A DNA stretch of 64,000 nt from Alphaproteobacteria bacterium US3C007. Its GTDB lineage: Bacteria; Pseudomonadota; Alphaproteobacteria; Rhodobacterales; Rhodobacteraceae. This document shows positions 28,003-36,440 of this stretch, piece after piece. A model generated the notes under the pieces. That model saw only the letters and a program-made list of their open reading frames with translations. It was not told the DNA's origin and made no database searches. The stretch lies in the NCBI GenBank assembly GCA_034423775.1, contig CP139918.1:1798001-1862000 (forward strand), written 5' to 3'. The first letter of the stretch is position 1. The number at the start of each line of letters is the position of its first letter. The position numbers were made by a program, and so were the translations under genes.

Positions 28003-29183
28003 GAGAAGCTGTTATCGTCTCGACCGCCCGAACACCAATTGGGGTCGCCTTCAAAGGTGCGCTGAACAACATCAAATCCCCGACCATGATGGGGCACGCC
28101 ATTGAGCACGCGGTTAAACGTGCAGGTGTGGACCCCGGTTTGATCGAAGATGTCGTCATCGGGTCGGTCCTTACGGCGGGAACAGCAGGCATGAATGTCG
28201 CCCGGCTTTCTGCGCTTGCTGCTGGCCTTCCCAATACGGTGGCAGGACAAACGATCGACAGGCAATGTTCATCGGGTTTGATGGCCATTGCGACGGCTTC
28301 AAAGCAGATTATTGTGGATGGTCAGAACGTCGCCGTTGCTGGCGGGCAGGAGAATATTTCCGCCCTGCAGAATGCCTATCTGAAATGGGCGGGCGATGAG
28401 AAAGATCCAAACGTTATCGCCCAATCTGAGCATGCCTATATGCCGATGCTGATGACGGCGGAAAATGTTGCGCGGACCTATAAGATCAGTCGTGACGCCC
28501 AGGATGAATATGCAGCACTTTCCCAAGGTCGGACGGCCCGGGCTCAGGCCGCTGGCGCCTTTGATGAAGAGCTCGTTGCGATCACTGCGATAAAGCGGGG
28601 CAAAAACCGCGAAACCGGAGAGGAAACCCTGGAAGAGGTGACCTTGTCAAAAGACGAAGGCAACCGGCCTGGCACGACGGCTGAAACACTTGGGGCATTG
28701 AACCCGGTTGTCGAAGGCGGTGTGATCACTGCCGGAAACGCAAGCCAGCTTTCTGACGGAGCCTCGGCTTGTGTGCTCATGGAAAGCAAAATGGCTGAGC
28801 AACAGGGCCTCACACCGCTAGGTATCTATCGCGGTATGGCAGTTGCCGGAAACGCACCGGAAGAGATGGGGGTTGGCCCGATCTTTGCAATTCCAAAGCT
28901 TCTGAAGAATGCAGGTCTTCGCATCGAAGACATCGGCCTTTGGGAACTTAACGAAGCCTTTGCCTGCCAGGTTCTCTATTGCCGCGACCATCTTGTGATT
29001 GATCCAGAAATCTACAACGTGAACGGCGGTGCCATATCGGTCGGCCACCCCTACGGCATGACAGGTGCGAGACAGGTTGGGCATGCCCTGCTTGAAGGGA
29101 AGCGTCGTGGCGTAAAATACGTGGTCACGTCCATGTGTGTTGGCGGAGGCATGGGCGCAGCTGCGCTTTTAGAAGTTTGCTGA
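27999..29183 (+). CDS. Thiolase (acetyl-CoA acyltransferase)
   Basis: A 394-residue thiolase. The acylated nucleophile is the Cys in DRQCSSGLMAI (about residue 90), the catalytic His is in GGAISVGHPYGMTGAR and the second Cys in SMCVGGGMG; LNEAFACQ is also conserved. It cleaves a 3-oxoacyl-CoA with CoA. Its coupling to an acyl-CoA ligase and its position two genes behind a GcvT-like protein point to a beta-oxidation-like end of the same pathway. Its length is normal for the family. Confidence 0.94.
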   Translation: MREAVIVSTARTPIGVAFKGALNNIKSPTMMGHAIEHAVKRAGVDPGLIEDVVIGSVLTAGTAGMNVARLSALAAGLPNTVAGQTIDRQCSSGLMAIATASKQIIVDGQNVAVAGGQENISALQNAYLKWAGDEKDPNVIAQSEHAYMPMLMTAENVARTYKISRDAQDEYAALSQGRTARAQAAGAFDEELVAITAIKRGKNRETGEETLEEVTLSKDEGNRPGTTAETLGALNPVVEGGVITAGNASQLSDGASACVLMESKMAEQQGLTPLGIYRGMAVAGNAPEEMGVGPIFAIPKLLKNAGLRIEDIGLWELNEAFACQVLYCRDHLVIDPEIYNVNGGAISVGHPYGMTGARQVGHALLEGKRRGVKYVVTSMCVGGGMGAAALLEVC

Positions 29184-29196
29184 AAAGGGGCCTGTT

Positions 29197-31503
29197 TTGA
29201 CAAATAAAGCCGAATTCCCACTGACCAGTTTCCACTGGGGCACTTACCGGGTTGAGGTCCATAATAACGAGGTTGTTGCTCTGCATCCTTTTGAGGAAGA
29301 TCCAGACCCATCCTCCATCGGGCAGGGCTATGTCAGTGTGTTGAATGGCCCAGATCGAATTACCGCCCCAATGGTGCGCAAAAGTTGGCTGGAGGGTGGA
29401 CCGGGTACGAGTGGCCATCTGCGCGGCAGGGAGGATTTTGTTGAGGTTAGCTGGGACCAGGCCGAACGTCTGGTCGCTAAGGAACTACGACGTGTAATTG
29501 GCGACCATGGGAATGAGAGCATCTTTGCAGGGTCATATGGTTGGGCCAGCGCAGGGCGGTTCCACCACGCGCAGGGCCACTTAAAGCGGTTTCTGAATCT
29601 GCTAGGTGGCTTTACTAAATCAGTCAACACCTACAGTCTGGCTGCCGGCGAGGTGATCCTGCCGCATGTACTGGGCGGGGCTGAGTTTATCTATGGTGCA
29701 TCCAGTTGGCAATCAATCATCACTGATTGTGACCTGATGGTGGCCTTTGGCGGGCTTCCCCTCAAAAATGCGGCCATCGGACAAGGTGGCGTGGGTGCGC
29801 ACCGAACAGGCCCCGCTTTGCTGGAGGCAAAAGCCGCGGGCGTTAAATTCATCAACATCTCACCGCTCAGGTCAGATGTACCAGAGGCTCTTGAGGCGGA
29901 TTGGCTTGCTCCCCGTCCGTCAACAGATGCTGCACTGATGATCGGTCTGGCGCATGTACTGCTGAGCGAAAATCTGATAGACCACACCTTTCTCGACCGT
30001 TACACGGTTGGTTTCGACCAATTTGTAACATACTTGACAGGCGAAAGGGATGGCGTTGCCAAAACCGCAGATTGGGCTGCCGAAATCTGTGACTTGCCTG
30101 CTGATACGATCCGCACCCTCGCGCACCGCATGGCAACGGGACGCACGATGATATCTGTTGCATGGGCACTCACCCGGCAGGATCATGGGGAACAACCGTT
30201 CTGGCTGGGCACGGTTCTGGCAGCGATGTTGGGGCAGATCGGCCTGCCCGGGGGAGGTATTGGCTTTGGCTATGGCACGACAAACACCGTTGGGTTGGAA
30301 CGCGCGTTCCCCCGATTTCAGGCGCTGCCGCAGGGGCGCAATAAAGTTAAAACCTTCATTCCCGTGGCCCGCATCACTGATTTACTGGAAAATCCAGGTG
30401 GATCATTCAACTACAATGGAAAAACTTATACCTACCCCGACACCCGCTTGGTCTGGTGGGCTGGTGGTAATCCGTTTCACCATCACCAGGACCTGAATCG
30501 CCTGCGCCGTGCCTGGGCCAGGCCCGAGACGGTGATCGTCAACGATTGGTGTTGGAACGCACTCGCCCAACACGCTGATATTGTCCTGCCCTGCACGACA
30601 CCATTGGAACGTGATGATATTAACCTTTCGCCACGCGATCCCTATCTGGTGATGATGGGCAGGTCGGTGCCACCCGCAGGACAGGCGCGAGATGACTACG
30701 ACATCTTTAGCGGGATCGCCCAGCATCTGGGTATCGAAGAAAAATACACCGAAGGTCGCGATGCCGGGGAGTGGATCAGGTGGCTCTACGATGCCTCACG
30801 CCAATCCGCAGCAAGAGACGAAGTGGACCTGCCGCCATTTGATGAATTACGGGCCAAAGGTTGGCATAAGCTGCCTGTGCCAGCAAAACCGCATATCATG
30901 CTTGAAGATTTCAGAGCCGATCCGGAGACCCACAAGCTTCGTACGCCAAGTGGTAAGATCGAGATATTCTCGGAACGTATTGCAGGCTTTGGGTATCATG
31001 ACTGTCCTGGTCACCCAATTTGGATGGACCCGGCAGAATGGCTGGGGAATGCCAAGGAAAACCAATTGCACCTGGTCTCCAACCAGCCCAAAAACAAGCT
31101 GCACAGCCAGCTTGATCATGGACCGTTGTCCGAGGCAAATCGCATCGGCGGATATGAACCTGCCCTGCTGCACCCTTCAGACGCCGCGGCGCGAGGAATC
31201 AGACAGCATGATATCATCAAAGTATTCAACAGCCGCGGCGCCTGCCTTTGTGCAGCCGTTCTGTCAGAAGACATCCGACAGAGTGTGACCCAGATCAGCA
31301 CTGGCGCATGGTTGAATATCCAAGACGACGGTGACTTGTGCCAACAAGGTAACCCCAACGTACTCTGTCTAGACAAAGGCACATCCGAGCTGGGTCAAGG
31401 CCCCATTGCACATTCGTGCCTAGTCGAAATTGAGCCCGCAGGATCTGACTGTTCATTACGAGATTTTCAATCGGCTCGGCGCTCCGACCTGAAGCAGGAA
31501 TAG
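29197..31503 (+). CDS. Mo-bisMGD oxidoreductase, S/N-oxide reductase-like (BisC/TorA type)
   Basis: A 768-residue molybdopterin oxidoreductase of the DMSO/TMAO/biotin sulfoxide reductase group. There is no N-terminal [4Fe-4S] Cys motif and no Tat signal, so it is cytoplasmic like BisC. SYGWASAGRFHHAQ contains the likely Mo-ligating Ser, and PGGGIGFGYG and the C-terminal NQPKNKLHSQLDH are cofactor-binding segments. The start is TTG with AAAAGGGG six bases upstream. It shares an operon with CoA enzymes, so it probably reduces or oxidises a small S- or N-containing carbon compound inside the cell. Confidence 0.9.
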   Translation: MTNKAEFPLTSFHWGTYRVEVHNNEVVALHPFEEDPDPSSIGQGYVSVLNGPDRITAPMVRKSWLEGGPGTSGHLRGREDFVEVSWDQAERLVAKELRRVIGDHGNESIFAGSYGWASAGRFHHAQGHLKRFLNLLGGFTKSVNTYSLAAGEVILPHVLGGAEFIYGASSWQSIITDCDLMVAFGGLPLKNAAIGQGGVGAHRTGPALLEAKAAGVKFINISPLRSDVPEALEADWLAPRPSTDAALMIGLAHVLLSENLIDHTFLDRYTVGFDQFVTYLTGERDGVAKTADWAAEICDLPADTIRTLAHRMATGRTMISVAWALTRQDHGEQPFWLGTVLAAMLGQIGLPGGGIGFGYGTTNTVGLERAFPRFQALPQGRNKVKTFIPVARITDLLENPGGSFNYNGKTYTYPDTRLVWWAGGNPFHHHQDLNRLRRAWARPETVIVNDWCWNALAQHADIVLPCTTPLERDDINLSPRDPYLVMMGRSVPPAGQARDDYDIFSGIAQHLGIEEKYTEGRDAGEWIRWLYDASRQSAARDEVDLPPFDELRAKGWHKLPVPAKPHIMLEDFRADPETHKLRTPSGKIEIFSERIAGFGYHDCPGHPIWMDPAEWLGNAKENQLHLVSNQPKNKLHSQLDHGPLSEANRIGGYEPALLHPSDAAARGIRQHDIIKVFNSRGACLCAAVLSEDIRQSVTQISTGAWLNIQDDGDLCQQGNPNVLCLDKGTSELGQGPIAHSCLVEIEPAGSDCSLRDFQSARRSDLKQE

Positions 31504-31547
31504 CGTCGTATAACAAATCCAACTTGACCAAACAAAGGGGAAAAACC

Positions 31548-32078
31548 ATGTTACCAAAATTCTTAAAAAAAGACTCTAGCAGCTGTCGTAAACTTTTGAG
31601 ACACACGGCTGCGCTGGGGACGATTGCAATGATCAGCTCATTCAGTGCAGGAACGGTTATAGCAGAAACCGTTCAGGTCAGCGATGATTTGACCTTGTAT
31701 TACGAAGTGGCGGGCTCCGGCGACAAAACCATTCTGTTCGTTCCGGGTTGGGGCATGTCTTCCGCTGTATTTGAAAAACAACTTGAGGAATTCGAGGGTT
31801 CTGATGAATACTGAGCCATTTCATACGACCCACGCGGTCAGGGGCAGTCCTCAAAAACTGAAGGCGGGCATTTCTATGATCAACGGGGCGCAGACCTGCA
31901 CGCATTCATCGAAGCGCTGAACCTCAACAACATCACGCTTGTCGGTTGGTCTTATGGTACGTTAGACCAATTCGCCTATATCTCGCAATTCGGAACTGAC
32001 AAGCTTGACGGAGCCGTGACTGTGGATAGAACAGTAAAGACAGTGGGCGAGGATAATACTAAGGAATGGGTTGGATGA
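31548..32078 (+). pseudogene. Broken secreted alpha/beta hydrolase
   Basis: An alpha/beta hydrolase with a signal peptide (residues 1-40, ending VIA-ET) and the oxyanion region FVPGWGMSS. An in-frame TGA at 31812 interrupts it where the family has Arg before ISYDPRGQG, so CGA to TGA is the likely change. After it the frame continues with the nucleophile segment VGWSYGT and then ends at 32076, before any catalytic Asp/His region. Two lesions therefore exist, a nonsense codon and a C-terminal loss. The next gene starts within its final stop. Confidence 0.8.
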
Positions 32079-32914
32079 CGCAAAAACTCCTTCTTATTAT
32101 TTTGGATGGCGTTCCCTATCGCAATTGGGTGCGATTGTTTGGAAACCTTGAGGGGTGGGTACAATCAGGCGGTGCGCAACGTTTCAAAATGTCATCGGTG
32201 CTGCCCAGCACATCGGCATCGTGTTATGCCTCGATCCATACGGGCGTCACACCACAGGTCCATGGGGTGACAGGCAACGACACGATTTTTCGTCTGTCCC
32301 AGCCAGATATTTTTTCACAGGCACGTAAATCTGATCTGATAACAGGGGCCGTGACGCATAGTTTTTGGTCAGAGTTCTTTAATCGTGCGCCTTTTGATCC
32401 TGTGCGCGACATTGAATATGATGAATCAGAAAGCAGCAGCATCAATCACGGCCGATTTCATACGATGGCGGGATATGGTCACAACAATCAAATGACACCC
32501 TCTGATGCCGACCTGTTTGCAACCCTAACGATGCTGTGTCATCGCTTTGGGTTGGATTACGGCATATTGCACACCTGCACACTGGACAGCATGGGACATC
32601 GGTTTCATCACGACAGTACAGAAATGGATCATGCCTGTTTCATGATGGATTACATGCTGGCCCCGTGGATCACAAAATGGCGCGATATGGGATATGATGT
32701 GATCGTCACCGCCGATCATGGTCAGGATGCACGCGGTCACCATGGAGGGCATGACACGCTTCAACAGGAATTTGCGCTATACTATTTCGGGAACGCGACG
32801 GGTGATGGGGAAAATACCTTGGTAAATCAATTACAACTGGCCCCGACAATATTGTCATTGCTGCGGGCGGTGATCCCTGACACGATGCACGAACCTGTGT
32901 TTTTAAGAAGATAG
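32075..32914 (+). CDS. Alkaline phosphatase-superfamily phosphodiesterase/pyrophosphatase
   Basis: A 279-residue protein of the type I phosphodiesterase/nucleotide pyrophosphatase branch. Metal and catalytic sites are visible: LLIILDGVPY at the N-terminus, the nucleophile segment SVLPSTSASCYASIHTG, DSMGHRFHHDS and VTADHGQDARGHHGG. There is no signal peptide from ATG 32075; ATG 32066 is an alternative. It hydrolyses a phosphoester or phosphonoester of unknown identity. The start overlaps the stop of the broken hydrolase, so the two were once an operon. Confidence 0.85.
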   Translation: MTQKLLLIILDGVPYRNWVRLFGNLEGWVQSGGAQRFKMSSVLPSTSASCYASIHTGVTPQVHGVTGNDTIFRLSQPDIFSQARKSDLITGAVTHSFWSEFFNRAPFDPVRDIEYDESESSSINHGRFHTMAGYGHNNQMTPSDADLFATLTMLCHRFGLDYGILHTCTLDSMGHRFHHDSTEMDHACFMMDYMLAPWITKWRDMGYDVIVTADHGQDARGHHGGHDTLQQEFALYYFGNATGDGENTLVNQLQLAPTILSLLRAVIPDTMHEPVFLRR

Positions 32915-32997
32915 TCCACAACAGACGACGCCAGTGTTGCACTGCGTAAGTGTAATAATTGTTTAATACAAATTACTTGAAAATAGGCAAAGCCCCA

Positions 32998-33843
32998 ATG
33001 ACAAACTTTTCAATAAATAGCCTCCTTCTCAGATTTAGATGGAAAATACTGTTTACATTCGCTTTGGTGACGCTAGAAGCACTGACTGGAATTCTTTTCC
33101 CACTTCTAATTGGAATTGCGATCGACGGTCTTTTGGAAGACAGTATCGATGGAGTGCTCTATTTATCTATCGCTGGAGTGGCAGCACTAATCGTAGGAAG
33201 TGCAAGACGATTCTACGACACACGCATCTACTCTGGAATTTACTGCAGAATTACCCCCGAGATGATCCAAAACGAAACAAACAAAGACGCATCGGTTTCC
33301 AGAATATCAGCCCGGACGGGCCTTCTAACTGAATTTGTGGAATTTCTTGAAAATTCGATGCCTGAAATGATAAATGCACTTATTTCTGTAGTCGGCATTC
33401 TTGCCATCATCGCTACTTTGAATATCGATGTCTTTTTTGCTTGCCTTTCAATACTGGGCCTTATTGTTTTTATCTATACCATAACTGGAAAATTCAACTA
33501 TAAGCTTAATACAAAATACAATAATCAACTTGAGAAACAAGTAGACGTCCTAACCGCAAGAGACTCCATTGCTATCAAAAGTTTTTATCAGGAGTTAATG
33601 AGATGGAATGTAAAGCTGTCTGACCTTGAGACTATTAATTACTTTGTAATATGGGTGGGGGTTATTGCGGTGTTTATCTATACGCCTATAACTGTAATTG
33701 GTGCAGGGATACTGAGTTACGGTCTCGTATTCTCGATCATAATGTATGTTTTCAATTACGCCGGCAGTATTGTCAGCTTCCCTCTTTTCATTCAACAAGT
33801 AATTCGATTGAAAGAAATATCTGCTAGATTAGCTAAACCCTGA
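32998..33843 (+). CDS. Orphan ABC six-transmembrane domain protein (ABC_membrane_3 type)
   Basis: A 281-residue membrane protein equal to an ABC exporter membrane domain without an ATPase domain, with about five to six hydrophobic segments. It starts at ATG 32998 (MTNFSINSLLLRFRW), and SRISARTGLLTEFVEFLENSMP resembles the coupling region of the ABC_membrane_3 family. No Walker motifs follow and no nucleotide-binding partner is nearby. Base composition is more AT-rich than its neighbours, which suggests transfer. The function is unknown; it may recruit an ATPase encoded elsewhere. Confidence 0.8.
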   Translation: MTNFSINSLLLRFRWKILFTFALVTLEALTGILFPLLIGIAIDGLLEDSIDGVLYLSIAGVAALIVGSARRFYDTRIYSGIYCRITPEMIQNETNKDASVSRISARTGLLTEFVEFLENSMPEMINALISVVGILAIIATLNIDVFFACLSILGLIVFIYTITGKFNYKLNTKYNNQLEKQVDVLTARDSIAIKSFYQELMRWNVKLSDLETINYFVIWVGVIAVFIYTPITVIGAGILSYGLVFSIIMYVFNYAGSIVSFPLFIQQVIRLKEISARLAKP

Positions 33844-34131
33844 AATTCCAGCTCTGGCATCAGCAGCTAGGAAGCGCACATCCGCCCTCACCAAGCCCTA
33901 AACATGAGACCGCCAGCTCCAGAAACTCTATTGAAAAATGGTACATAATTTGGGGGCTGGACACATAGGAGATACAACGTCATGGACGCGCTTGCTAATA
34001 ACGGTAACTGCAAATACTTCCTGATTAACAACACGGTTTGCTAAAAGCAAAGTTTCAAGTGCGGCTGTATACGACAAAAAAAATTAAAATCACCAGTCAG
34101 CAGGAAAGTTGCCTTTGTTGCATTAATGCAG

Positions 34132-34989
34132 CTATTTTCGCGTAGTCGATAAATAGTCGTTTTGAGTCCAATCGAAGATTCCTTGGTCTCTCTCATCTAC
34201 AGCCTGCTTCCATCCTACTTCTTCAACCCTTGCTTTGAAATTCAAGCCTTCGGGTGAATGTCGCGTCATGCCGTCTAAAAGGGTAGCTAGTCGTTGCGTT
34301 TGATTGATTTTCTCTTCAACGGCTGAATTGATCACCATCTTCTGCATGGCGAGCTGATTGATCGGTACTGACGCTATACGACTTGCAAGCGCTTCGACCT
34401 CGGCATCAAGCTGATCGTCTGGCACGGATTTAAGTACAAGGCCTATTTCGGCTGCCTCAATTCCATTTATCTTATCTCCAGTGAACATCATGCGTTTGGC
34501 TTTTTCGGGTCCAAGTCGGTGTACCCACATTGCCGTTGTTGGACACCCCCAAACCCGCGTTGGCATGTAGCCAATCTTTGCATCGTCACCCATTACTATC
34601 ATATCCGCGCAAAGTGCGATGTCTGAACCACCAGCTACAGCGAAGCCATGGACTTTACAAATTACTGGCCTCATTGCGCGGAACAGAGACATGAAAGCTT
34701 GAGTATTTCGCCACATAAATTGGAAATCCTGCATCGGATCCCAAGGCATGTCTTGTACAACTTTATTAGGCCCATCTGAACTCGCATAATGCGCTAAATC
34801 GTACCCTGAGCAAAATGCCTTACCCGCGCCAGATAAAACCATCACATGGATGTTTGGATCTGCATCTGCCCGTGCGACTGCTTCAGATAATTCAGTTGGC
34901 AGGTCGTCATCAATTGCGTTTAAAACTTCTGGTCGATTTAGAGTGATTCTACCAATCCGGCCGTCCCGTTCAAAAAGAACCTTTGTCAT
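34132..34989 (-). CDS. Enoyl-CoA hydratase/isomerase (crotonase family)
   Basis: A 285-residue crotonase-fold protein. GAGKAFCSGYDLAHYA forms one half of the oxyanion hole and HGFAVAGGSDIALCADMI the other; PTRVWGCPTTAMWVHRLG is the downstream helix. It hydrates or isomerises an enoyl-CoA. ATG 34989 lies two bases from the aldehyde dehydrogenase stop, so the two are cotranscribed. Among DMSP-pathway enzymes the comparable member is DmdD, but crotonase specificity cannot be read from this sequence. Confidence 0.92.
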   Translation of the reverse strand: MTKVLFERDGRIGRITLNRPEVLNAIDDDLPTELSEAVARADADPNIHVMVLSGAGKAFCSGYDLAHYASSDGPNKVVQDMPWDPMQDFQFMWRNTQAFMSLFRAMRPVICKVHGFAVAGGSDIALCADMIVMGDDAKIGYMPTRVWGCPTTAMWVHRLGPEKAKRMMFTGDKINGIEAAEIGLVLKSVPDDQLDAEVEALASRIASVPINQLAMQKMVINSAVEEKINQTQRLATLLDGMTRHSPEGLNFKARVEEVGWKQAVDERDQGIFDWTQNDYLSTTRK

Positions 34990-34991
34990 AT

Positions 34992-36425
34992 TTAATCCCA
35001 ATCGCTCACTGCTTTGACTTCAAGAAATTCCTCAAGACCCCACGTGCCGCCTTCACGGCCATTGCCGGACTGTTTCATGCCTCCAAAAGGCGAACCAGCA
35101 CCGCCGAATTTTCCGTTCATTTCAACCATACCAGATCTTAGACGCCGCGCCACCCGCCGGGCACGTGTCTTGTCCGCGGTCTGTACATAATTGGTTAGAC
35201 CATAGGGCGTGTCATTCGCCAGGGTGATGGCTTCTTCTTCTGAGTCAAAGGGTGTCATGCACAGCACAGGCCCGAAGATTTCCTCCCTCCAAATCGTCAT
35301 ATCTTGCTTGACGTTGGCAAAGACTGTGGGGCGCACGAAACGACCTCGGTTCAGCCCGTCGGGGCGGCCCAGACCACCTGCAACCAACTTGGCACCCTCA
35401 TCCATGCCACGCTTAATAAGGAATTGGATCTTGTTGAACTGTGCTTCAGACACAACCGGGCCGATGTGGCGGCCTTCGATGTCCGCCGGTCCGACCTCTG
35501 TTTTCTCGGCTACGGCTCGGGCGGTTTCAACGGTCTGGTCGTAAATCGCGCGTTCTACCAACATCCGGGTTGGTGCGTTACAGGACTGGCCCGAATTGTT
35601 GAAGCAGTGCCGGACGCCACGCGTGACGGCCTTTTCATCGGCATCAGCAAATATGATATTGGCTCCTTTGCCTCCTAGTTCGAGGCTAACGCGTTTCACG
35701 GTATCTGCCGCAGCCTTGCTGATCGCGACCCCAGCTCGAGTTGACCCGGTGAAGCTGACCATGTCCACGTCCGGGTGCGCGGTGAGATGCGCGCCAACAC
35801 CGGCACCATCACCGTTCACCAGATTAAATGTCCCAGGAGGAAAATCTGCCTCATCAATCATTTCAGCCAATAGATTGGAGCTGAGCGGAGAAAGCTCAGA
35901 TGGTTTCAAAATCATAGTGCAGCCTGCCGCAAGCGCTGGTGCTACTTTTAGCATCACCTGGTTCATCGGCCAGTTCCATGGGGTTATCAGGGCGCAGACA
36001 CCAACTGGCTCGTATAAGATCATATCACCTGGCGCGTGATCCCCTAAAGGACTTTCAAAGACAAAAGTTTTGGCGGCCCGAATGGTATTTTTGAGATGCC
36101 CGGCTCCGGCACCGACCTGTGCTGTCTTTGCCAGCGCAATCGGCGCACCCATTTCAATGCTGATAGCCTGCGCCATGTCTCCAGCCCGTGTCTTGTAGAC
36201 TTCCATCAACCGCTCCAATGCGGCGATCCTTTCCGAAGGGTTAGTTGCTGCCCAGCTTGGAAAGGCGTCCTTAGCCGCAGTGACGGCCATCTCGACATCA
36301 GCAACACCACCTAAAGTGATTGTTGCAATCCTTTCTTCAGTCGATGGATTCTCGACTGCCGTTTCGCGTCCATCAATCGAATTAATCCACTGGCCATTAA
36401 TGAAGTGTTTGGTTGCGTCCTGCAT
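34992..36425 (-). CDS. NAD(P)-dependent aldehyde dehydrogenase
   Basis: A 477-residue aldehyde dehydrogenase. The catalytic Cys is in NNSGQSCNAPTRML, the general-base Glu in SLELGGKGANI, the nucleotide loop in VSFTGSTRAG and the Asn in TPWNWPMNQ. It oxidises an aldehyde to an acid, or to an acyl-CoA if CoA is bound. It lies between an acyl-CoA ligase and an enoyl-CoA hydratase in one operon behind a GcvT-like gene. Formaldehyde or a methylthio-aldehyde are conceivable substrates, by inference only. Confidence 0.94.
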   Translation of the reverse strand: MQDATKHFINGQWINSIDGRETAVENPSTEERIATITLGGVADVEMAVTAAKDAFPSWAATNPSERIAALERLMEVYKTRAGDMAQAISIEMGAPIALAKTAQVGAGAGHLKNTIRAAKTFVFESPLGDHAPGDMILYEPVGVCALITPWNWPMNQVMLKVAPALAAGCTMILKPSELSPLSSNLLAEMIDEADFPPGTFNLVNGDGAGVGAHLTAHPDVDMVSFTGSTRAGVAISKAAADTVKRVSLELGGKGANIIFADADEKAVTRGVRHCFNNSGQSCNAPTRMLVERAIYDQTVETARAVAEKTEVGPADIEGRHIGPVVSEAQFNKIQFLIKRGMDEGAKLVAGGLGRPDGLNRGRFVRPTVFANVKQDMTIWREEIFGPVLCMTPFDSEEEAITLANDTPYGLTNYVQTADKTRARRVARRLRSGMVEMNGKFGGAGSPFGGMKQSGNGREGGTWGLEEFLEVKAVSDWD

Positions 36426-36440
36426 GGTGGTTCCTGTTAG

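Noticed and set aside
31812..31814. In-frame TGA in the secreted hydrolase as a selenocysteine codon
   Set aside because: The family has Arg at this position and the downstream catalytic part is lost, so a nonsense mutation is simpler.
33981..34043. 20-codon frame MDALANNGNCKYFLINN with an AGGAGA site
   Set aside because: Too short and without similarity to call; it lies in an otherwise empty, repeat-free spacer of about 290 bases.
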